Shown piece by piece: positions 57,497-64,000 of a stretch of DNA of 64,000 bases. Positions within the stretch are counted from its first letter, which is position 1, and every line of letters begins with the position of its first letter. The stretch spans positions 29,077,089 to 29,141,088 of the forward strand of contig NC_091219.1 of the NCBI RefSeq assembly GCF_040958095.1, given 5' to 3'. This stretch comes from Procambarus clarkii. Its lineage: Eukaryota; Arthropoda; Malacostraca; Decapoda; Cambaridae. The position numbers and the translations under genes were made by a program. The notes under the pieces were generated by a model, which saw only the letters and a program-made list of their open reading frames with translations, had not been told where the DNA came from and made no database searches.

Positions 57497-57591
57497 CGGT
57501 GCGTCCCGCGGGAGTTCACGGGAGTAACGTCAATAGAGAAGGTCCCGGTGCGTCCCGCGGGAGTTCACGGGAGTAACGTCAATAGAGAAGG
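57497..57591 (+). repeat. 47-bp direct duplication
   Basis: GGTGCGTCCCGCGGGAGTTC, then ACGGGAGTAACGTCAATAGA and GAAGG appear twice in tandem with no visible difference. Confidence 0.9.
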
Positions 57592-57697
57592 AACTGAGGA
57601 GCACAGTAATTAAAATCTCACGAAAAGCAACTCTAAAGGAATACCTTATTATTTTTAGAAAACCTTAATGGATCTTGTAATAATATTTACTGAAGAC

Positions 57698-57848
<151 letters not shown>

Positions 57849-57934
57849 TGCCCCGGTTCTCTGGGGCACAAAGCCCCGGAGAACCTGCCACAGGTCCAGC
57901 CTGCCTGTAGGCCGGGGGGGGCTACCTCCCTGTG

Positions 57935-58185
57935 GGAGCCGGTGGCCGAGCGGACAGCACGCTGGACACTTGATCCTGTGGTCCCGGGTTCGATCCCGGG
58001 CCCCGGCGAGAAACAATGGGCAGAGTTTCTTTCACCCTATGCCCCTGTTACCTAGCAGTAAAATAGGTACCTGGGTGTTAGTCAGCTATCACGGGCTGCT
58101 TCCTGGGGGTGGAGGCCTGGTCGAGGACCGGGCCGCGGGGACACTAAAAGCCCCGAAATCATCTCAAGATAACCTCAAGAAGAAG
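57935..58185 (+). mobile_element. tRNA-derived SINE (type B)
   Basis: The head has A box GTGGCCGAGCGG and B box GGTTCGATCCC with a CCCGG/CCGGG T stem and a near-complete acceptor stem; the anticodon-like loop is CACTTGA. From GAGAAACAATGGGCAGAG (58006) to CTGCTTCCTGGG (58109) it carries the same central module as the type A SINE at 16604-16705, about 93 percent identical by eye. The tail GCCTGGTCGAGGACCGGGCC..CATCTCAAGATAACC differs from type A. It is a SINE, not a tRNA gene. Confidence 0.9.
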
Positions 58186-58262
58186 GAAATTAAAGGGATA
58201 CCTTACCTTGCGATGATTTCGTGGCTCAACGTCCCCACGGCCCGGTCCCCAACCAGGCCTCC
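58112..58262. repeat. inverted repeat formed by the SINE B tail and an opposite module
   Basis: The tail at 58112-58170 pairs with 58195-58262 (TGATTTCGTGGC..GTCCCCACGGCCCGGTCC) over about 60 bp with several mismatches. The right arm continues into CTGTTGGACGCGGCTGCTCG, apparently a second repeat family that shares this tail. Confidence 0.75.
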
Positions 58263-58335
58263 TGGTTGCTAGTCAACCAGGCTGTTGGACGCGGCTGCTC
58301 GCATCCTGACGTATGAATGACGTATGGCTGGGTGA

Positions 58336-58470
58336 GAAATGATAGAGGCCTATGTGAGAGACCCATGTGATAGAGACCTATGTGAGAGACCCATGTGATA
58401 GAGACCTATGTGAGAGACCCATGTGATAGAAGCCTATGTGAGAGACGTATGTGATAGAGACCTATGTGAG
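58336..58470 (+). repeat. 28-bp minisatellite, about 4-5 copies
   Basis: Unit GAGACCTATGTGAGAGACCC plus ATGTGATA. Confidence 0.9.
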
Positions 58471-58686
58471 AAGGACCTACAGTATGTGTGAAGGTGTGGG
58501 AGTGGGACTGGGGTCAAAGGTTCTAGACAACGGACCCTTAAGATACTAAATTACCCGAACCCAACCTAACCGAGTACCCACGATCAGAAAACGGGACATC
58601 AAGTATAAATTTTGCGAGCTGCTGTGATTTTTAGCACATCAGTTTTTAGGCCGAGGTGAATGAATAGGCTGGTGGTGAGAGAGGGG

Positions 58687-58689
<3 letters not shown>

Positions 58690-58751
<62 letters not shown>
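58690..58751. repeat. (GA)n microsatellite
   Basis: Pure AG tract. Confidence 0.97.
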
Positions 58752-58754
<3 letters not shown>

Positions 58755-59072
58755 AACTACAGGAGAGGAGCCAAGGGACAGAAGAGACGCAGTTCCGTGT
58801 GCAGATTTACCTAAACAGAGTAATATTTTGGCAAGGCGTCGGGCGCCAGTGTCAACACTGTGTGACGCATGTGAGGGGCAGGGGGGGGGGGGAGGGGCAG
58901 GGGAAAATATGGGGACGGGACAGTGAGGGAAAGAGACAGGGGAGAGAAAAGCAAAAAAGGGAAATTTCCTTGCCAGCTCGGTAGTAAGTAAAAGAATGAT
59001 TAAGGATCCGTTTCACATTGTCTCATACATATACATAACTACAGGTAGCCTACTCCCACTAGATGTATCATG

Positions 59073-59073
<1 letters not shown>

Positions 59074-59160
<87 letters not shown>
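59074..59160. repeat. (AC)n microsatellite
   Basis: Pure AC tract of 87 bp, directly before a LINE 3' tail. Confidence 0.97.
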
Positions 59161-59162
<2 letters not shown>

Positions 59163-59318
59163 GGGAGTGGCAGAGAGAGGCTGACTCCATACACAGTTTC
59201 AAATGTAGATATGATAGAGCCCAGTAGGCTCAGGAATTTGTACATCAGTTGATTGACAGTTGAGAGGCGGGACCAAAGAGCCAGAGCTCAACCCCTGTAA
59301 GCACAACTAGGTGAGTAC
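59161..59318 (+). mobile_element. LINE 3' tail only
   Basis: It matches the 3' part of the LINE at 46500-46657, from GAGGCTGACTCCATACACAG through TTGATTGACAGTTGAGAGGC to AGGTGAGTAC. It is followed by (AC)n. The coding part is missing and replaced by (AC)n on the left. Confidence 0.85.
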
Positions 59319-59332
59319 ACAAACACACACAC

Positions 59333-59367
<35 letters not shown>

Positions 59368-59369
59368 GG

Positions 59370-59650
59370 CGATCACCTATTAGGTGAGAGGAGACCAAAG
59401 GGACAGTACACAATGAAGGGGAACTGCCTACCTGTGACGACGCGAGAAAGAGACCTGGGAGTGGACGTAACACCTAATCTATCTCCTGAAGCACATATAA
59501 ATAGGATAACGACAGCAGCGTACTCTACACTGGCAAAAGTTAGAACATCATTCAGAAACCTAAGTAAGGAGGCATTTCGGGCGCTTTACACTGCCTACGT
59601 GAGGCCAGTCTTAGAGTATGCCACGCTATCCCAGACGTATTCCGACGTGA
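59370..59650 (+). pseudogene. CR1-like LINE RT-thumb fragment
   Basis: The frame reads TTRERDLGVDVTPNLSPEAH, ITTAAYSTLAKVRTSFRNL and AYVRPVLEYATLSQTYSD, matching the blocks in the 45846-46494 fragment. Here it stands downstream of a tail of the same family, so tail and coding part are in reversed order. Confidence 0.8.
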
Positions 59651-59962
59651 TTGAGATGAACTCAATCATGAGATGTTCATTTCATTCACGTCATGTACCA
59701 CCTCACCCCAAGCGAATATAAGCATTGGCAATACATGGAAAATTTGTCTTCGAAAATGTAAGGAGTGCTTTGCGAAACGCATCCCTAGGCGTCAAACCAC
59801 AATAAATTGTGAAAATGAACTTAGGAGAGTTAATTTTTCAACTTCCATCGAGAGTGAAGAAAACATAAGAAATATTGAGTAGATTCGTGTTAGAATCATT
59901 AATCTTACCCTTTCGGTCATATTCAACAACATATGTTTAGAAGAATGACTGCTACCAAAATA

Positions 59963-59964
<2 letters not shown>
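59651..59964 (+). repeat. unclassified dispersed-looking repeat ending at an (AT)n tract
   Basis: It carries a 13-bp-scale hairpin (TTGAGATGAACTCAA at 59651-59665). A 300-bp body ends in CTACCAAAATATA and a TA tract. The class is unknown; retroelement 3' sequence is plausible. Confidence 0.4.
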
Positions 59965-60025
<61 letters not shown>

Positions 60026-60030
60026 ATATC
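59965..60030. repeat. (AT)n followed by (TG)n microsatellite
   Basis: TA tract changing into TGTGTG. Confidence 0.95.
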
Positions 60031-60057
60031 ACGAAAATAAACACGTGATTAAGAATG

Positions 60058-60148
60058 TGACAATGTCAGACCACGGAGGAAAAATGAAACAGGAATTTCC
60101 TTAAGTACTTTCGTATATTAAATACATCTTCGTGGTCTGACATTGTCA
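60058..60148. repeat. hairpin with GACAATGTCAGACCACG arms
   Basis: GACAATGTCAGACCACG near 60059 and its reverse complement CGTGGTCTGACATTGTC at 60131-60147 are perfect 17-bp arms around about 55 bp. An (AT)n tract follows directly. Confidence 0.85.
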
Positions 60149-60365
60149 TATATATATATATATATATATATTTCCAAGCAACTGGAACTCGCTACAATAA
60201 AATATTATCTTTTATAATCGTTCCAAACAATTCTTGTGTTACCAAAATACAATAATTTATTTACAAATAAATTGTCAACATCTCTGATCAATATGTTTTT
60301 GGTTTAATTTTCTCTGGTCACTGCGTTAGCTGGTTTACATACTTAACGCCTTACTAGGGCAATGA

Positions 60366-60590
60366 TCCTGAGCCAAAAGTCATCAAGTATTTACACGACC
60401 ACTTACGAAACCTGTACATCTTTCCTCTATCATGACGGCTTTGTTTACAGTTATTACTTATTACTGCGAAACTTCACAACCCAAGGTTGTTATTGTTATA
60501 AACACCCTCGTAGTGCTTAGGAGCGCGTACACTGGTTAATACATGTAAATATGTCGCCAAGATTGAGGAAAGATGTACAGGTTTCGACAG
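60366..60590. mobile_element. foldback MITE, copy 2
   Basis: The ends CGAAACCTGTACATCTTTCC (60406) and the mirror ending at 60586 match copy 1 at 43254-43440. The interior (GTAGTGCTTAGGAGCGC) is reverse-complementary to copy 1. Outer sequence AAAGTCATCAAGTATTTACA matches the outward extension of copy 1. Confidence 0.85.
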
Positions 60591-60599
60591 TGGTGTGAG

Positions 60600-61160
60600 T
60601 ACAGATGTGTCCCTGACTGATGGGTGTGATGCTCGCTGGTCGGTGTCGTATCGTGCTGGACTTGTCTGGGGATACGACCTCAAGACGACTTGGGTGGTTT
60701 CTAATCAGAAACGTACGAACCCAAGCAACCCCCCTAGCCTATCACTAAGCTGAGGCATAGAAAACGTCAATATTACGATGCTTTAATTATTACAACTACG
60801 TTGCATTTTTAACGAACCAGTCGTTTCCGTAGAAGCTGGGACGGATTAGCTACAAGGACGGATTGGGAAATATGATCCATGTGTTTACAGACAGAATTCA
60901 CAACATTTAAGAAAATTTACAACTATGATTGTTACTTCAAACTGTTATGGTAAGTAAGAAGTGGGAGCCGCCGCCACCACTTCCGCACCGCCGGCTTCCT
61001 CCTCCCTGGAAGTCTCGCTATTTTAAGCGTTAAAGCTACAGTAGCGGAGTTTACTGTATATAAACTCGCTAAATACCTCAGGCACTCCAAGGTACTGTAT
61101 TGTAGTACCCAGCGTAGAGACCGATGGACCAAAACAAATTAAGATGGAAAAAAAGGAATT
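60600..61160. other. intergenic stretch
   Basis: A GC-rich patch at 60960-61015 contains GCCGCCGCCACC. No gene recognised. Confidence 0.4.
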
Positions 61161-61164
61161 TAAT

Positions 61165-61255
<91 letters not shown>
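61161..61255. repeat. (AT)n microsatellite
   Basis: TA tract with one AAAT interruption. Confidence 0.96.
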
Positions 61256-61256
<1 letters not shown>

Positions 61257-61334
61257 ACAAGGTCTTCTCTGAGTACTCTTTATTTTCTTCTCCGAGGCTA
61301 TGGGTCCCTACATTTGCACCAGAGGTGGTACCCC

Positions 61335-61337
<3 letters not shown>

Positions 61338-61421
<84 letters not shown>
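61338..61421. repeat. (AT)n microsatellite
   Basis: Pure TA tract. Confidence 0.96.
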
Positions 61422-61424
<3 letters not shown>

Positions 61425-61767
61425 GCTTGGAAGGGTGTTATATATTTTCTTGTTGAGAAATTGCGTGGTGGAGGTGACTTGGCAGTTGGCACCTCAGGTC
61501 CTGGTGGATCAGTGTTCCATTTCCTGGCGACCTGAGCGTAGTGGAGGCGGGGGGGGGGGGGAAAGGAAAGTTGTCACTGGGTTCTACAACGTCTCACTAG
61601 GTTATACAAGGACCTTCTGGGTTCCCAGTGTAGACCCACTGATTTATAAAAGGACCAATTGAGTTCTACAAGGACCCACGGGGGTCTTTGTAGAACTTCT
61701 TTCCCTTTAATTCCTTATTCCTCACACCTGTTTTTTTTCTCATTCCTGGCTTCTTATTCTTATTCAC

Positions 61768-62310
61768 GCCAGAAGGTGGTCCGGGGCACCAGAAGGTGGT
61801 CCGGGGCACCAGAAGGTGGCCCGGGGCACCAGAAGGTGGCCCGGGGCACCAGAAGGTGGCCCGGGGCACCAGAAGGTGGCCCGGGGCACCAGAAGGTGGC
61901 CCGGGGCACCAGAAGGTGGCCCGGGGCACCAGAAGGTGGTCCGGGGCACCAGAAGGTGGTCCGGGGCACCAGAAGGTGGCCCGGGGCACCAGAAGGTGGT
62001 CCGGGGCACCAGAAGGTGGTCCGGGGCACCAGAAGGTGGCCCGGGGCACCAGAAGGTGGTCCGGGGCACCAGAAGGTGGTCCGGGGCACCAGAAGGTGGC
62101 CCGGGGCACCAGAAGGTGGTCCGGGGCACCAGAAGGTGGCCCGGGGCACCAGAAGGTGGTCCGGGGCACCAGAAGGTGGCCCGGGGCACCAGAAGGTGGT
62201 CCAGGGCACCAGAAGGTGGCCCGGGGCACCAGAAGGTGGCCCGGGGCACCAGAAGGTGGCCCGGGGCACCAGAAGGTGGCCCGGGGCAGCACAAGGTGGC
62301 CCGGGGCACC
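61768..62310 (+). repeat. 20-bp minisatellite, about 27 copies
   Basis: Unit GGCACCAGAAGGTGGTCCGG, varying almost only at one base (GGTCC or GGCCC). No frame contains a stop, so six open frames of 170-230 codons arise. They are not called as genes. Confidence 0.97.
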
Positions 62311-62516
62311 TCCACCTGACGCTAGTAATGCCAAAGGTCTTGTAAGACCTTTAACGAAACACGGCAAGACGTAAAGGTTAAGTCCAATTACTAGTCTACT
62401 AACGACCGTACACCACCATTATACTATTCTCGTATCTCGACCTTTATCACTTTAACATTAATGTTTGGAAAACTCTCCCTTGTCTGCTTCTAAAAATATA
62501 TGAGTAATTATGGAGG

Positions 62517-62960
62517 GAGATTTCTGGTGTTTGTTGTGATGACGTCATTAGATGAGGGGGGAGATAACAGCCAATGAGGAAGTCGAATGATGGTGACGAC
62601 ACGAAACACAAGCCAATGAGGGGGAAAGGAAGCTGGTGAACACTTAGATATTAGCCAATGAGGAGGCGTATATACGATGACGTTATGAAGGGGAAATATC
62701 AACCAATGTGAGAGACTCGCTGGATGTTATGAGGTCTGGTAAATTGTACCAGTTAAAATGATCAGCGACGGAGGCATCGTCAGCTATGTACCAACCAATC
62801 ACTGGCAGAGGTGGCGGTGACGTCAGCTGTGGACCAACCAATCACTGGCAGAGGTGGCGGTGACGTCAGCTGAGGACCAACCAATCACTGGTAGAGGTGG
62901 CAGTGACATCAGCTGTGGGACCAACCAATCACTGACAGAGGTGGCGGTGACGTCATGCTG
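62517..62960. promoter_or_regulatory. ~43-bp degenerate array of alternating CCAAT and CRE sites
   Basis: CCAAT occurs on the + strand at 62571, 62613, 62655, 62703, 62795, 62838, 62881 and 62925. TGACG or TGACGTCA-like sites occur at 62540, 62594, 62678, 62818, 62861, 62904 (TGACATCA) and 62948. In six units the offset from CCAAT to TGAC is exactly 23 bases. The last four units are close copies; the left ones are strongly diverged outside the two sites. In metazoans these sites are bound by NF-Y and CREB/ATF. No transcript start is identified. Confidence 0.6.
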
Positions 62961-63078
62961 GGAGAGAACTACCAGTCAGGACAATGAGGGCGATGATTAC
63001 TCCATCAATAACAGTGAGAGGGAATTATATAGGAGGAGTGACGCCAGCAGTGATTATTTCCATTATTAATAATGTGTA

Positions 63079-63470
63079 CCACAGTGGTTAGTGTAGTGGA
63101 CTCACAGTCTGGTGGTTAGAGTAGTGGACTCACAGTCTGGTGGTTAGAGTAGTGGACTCACAGTCTGGTGGTTAGTGGACTCACAGTCTGGTGGTTAGAG
63201 TAATGGACTCACAGTCTGGTGGTTAGTGGACTCACAGTCTGGTGGTTAGAGTAGTGGACTCACAACCTGGTGGTTATAGTGGACTCACAACCTGGTGGTT
63301 ATAGTGGACTCACAACCTGGTGGTTATAGTGGACTCACAACCTGGTGGTTATAGTGGACTCACAACCTGGTGGTTATAGTGGACTCACAACCTGGTGGTT
63401 ATAGTGGACTCACAACCTGGTGGTTATAGTGGACTCACAACCTGGTGGTTATAGTGGACTCACAGCCTGG
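63079..63470 (+). repeat. 25-28-bp minisatellite resembling a tRNA D-arm region
   Basis: The left part has units GGTGGTTAGAGTAGTGGACT plus CACAGTCT (28 bp, some shortened). The right part has units TGGTGGTTATAGTGGACTCA plus CAACC (25 bp). The unit resembles the A-box half of a tRNA-derived SINE. The sequence after the array (CAGCAGTAAGTAGGCACC, 63494) resembles the SINE core. Confidence 0.9.
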
Positions 63471-63474
63471 TGGC

Positions 63475-64000
63475 CCCAAGTTCCGTCAACCCAGCAGTAA
63501 GTAGGCACCAAGGAGCAAGGCAACTGTTGTGGGGTATATCTTGGGGAAGCTCAATACTTGCCCACTTAAAGCTGCCAAGAACTTGTAAAACTGTTTAAGG
63601 TTAGACATTAAAATATTGGCCAACTAAGAGGTGTGACAAGCACTAATAATCTAGTGTATTTCTGCACCAGATTGTGTGGTGTTGATGACTTGGTGTAGAG
63701 CCACCTCCAGGCCCTGTAAACCACCGGTGTATTTACATGTCGGTAAAGTGTACACTACATATACTTATGTAGTTAAATGTAGTTTATTATCTTTATAGAA
63801 AAGGTTTCTTTGAAGATAAAATGTTTCAAACAGCGAAAACTGCGCATGCGCTCGGGTGAGCATCTGGGAGTAGGGTCCAAGACCTGGGAGATGCACGCAG
63901 CTCTCTACATAACCTCACCAATATATAGATATAAAATATTGGAAGTAAATCTCACAACCGTAGAGGTCAGCAGGTACAGAGGGGATATGATCACAACTTA
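63475..64000. other. end of window, SINE-core-like piece then unique sequence
   Basis: 63485-63535 resembles a diverged SINE core. The rest is AT-rich with no recognised gene; TCACAACCGTAGAGGTCAGC near the end is LINE-like in style but too short to call. Confidence 0.4.

Noticed and set aside
61659-62374. Six overlapping frames of 170-230 codons
   Set aside because: They come from the nearly invariant 20-bp minisatellite, which lacks stops on both strands.

Overview
The window looks like animal nuclear DNA, most probably from a decapod crustacean (crayfish, lobster or shrimp type). Genes have many small exons with GT-AG introns. Between them lie tRNA-derived SINEs, CR1/jockey-like LINEs, Penelope-like, DIRS-like and Ty3/gypsy fragments, hAT and Tigger DNA transposons, foldback MITEs with TTAGG-like tracts, and very many (AT)n, (GA)n and (AC)n tracts and minisatellites. 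The decapod assignment is inferred from this repeat style; no single marker proves it.

Two protein-coding genes are recognised. COQ6, the mitochondrial flavin monooxygenase of ubiquinone synthesis, is complete on the + strand in 11 exons (15160-28352). All flavoprotein motifs are present and a poly(A) signal follows. The first coding exon of an ARL4-type small GTPase lies on the + strand at 39283-39522; its remaining exons are not in the window. A third, weaker candidate is a small multi-exon transcript on the - strand (about 9423 down to 6016), with good splice sites and a consistent frame of about 61-70 codons, of unknown product.

Layout. 1-9.7 kb: a nearly intact hAT transposon (perfect terminal repeats, 8-bp target duplication, one frameshift), a LINE RNase H fragment, and the candidate - strand gene with a CR1-like LINE in its first intron. 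9.7-14.6 kb: AT tracts, a degenerate LINE and a locally duplicated segment. 15.1-28.4 kb: COQ6, whose introns hold SINEs, a deleted Tigger element and a DIRS-like retrotransposon. 28.4-39 kb: repeats, a cytosine-rich minisatellite block and a 714-bp palindrome built from a gypsy integrase fragment. 39-40.6 kb: the ARL4 exon behind a 31-bp minisatellite, then a foldback element with TTAGG-like tracts. 41-64 kb: a desert of minisatellites (38, 33, 28, 32, 20, 20, 30/31, 20, about 43 and 25-28 bp periods) with LINE, Penelope-like and SINE pieces.

The most unusual signals are: a degenerate array at 62.5-62.96 kb in which CCAAT boxes and CRE (TGACGTCA-like) sites alternate at a constant 23-bp offset; a SINE that shares its 3' tail with a LINE present in the same window; a central SINE module carried by two different tRNA-like heads; the gypsy-integrase palindrome; and the telomere-like foldback MITE. 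The very long open frames at 43.6-46.1, 48.1-49.1, 55.8-57.2 and 61.7-62.4 kb are by-products of repeat arrays whose sequence lacks stop codons, not genes.
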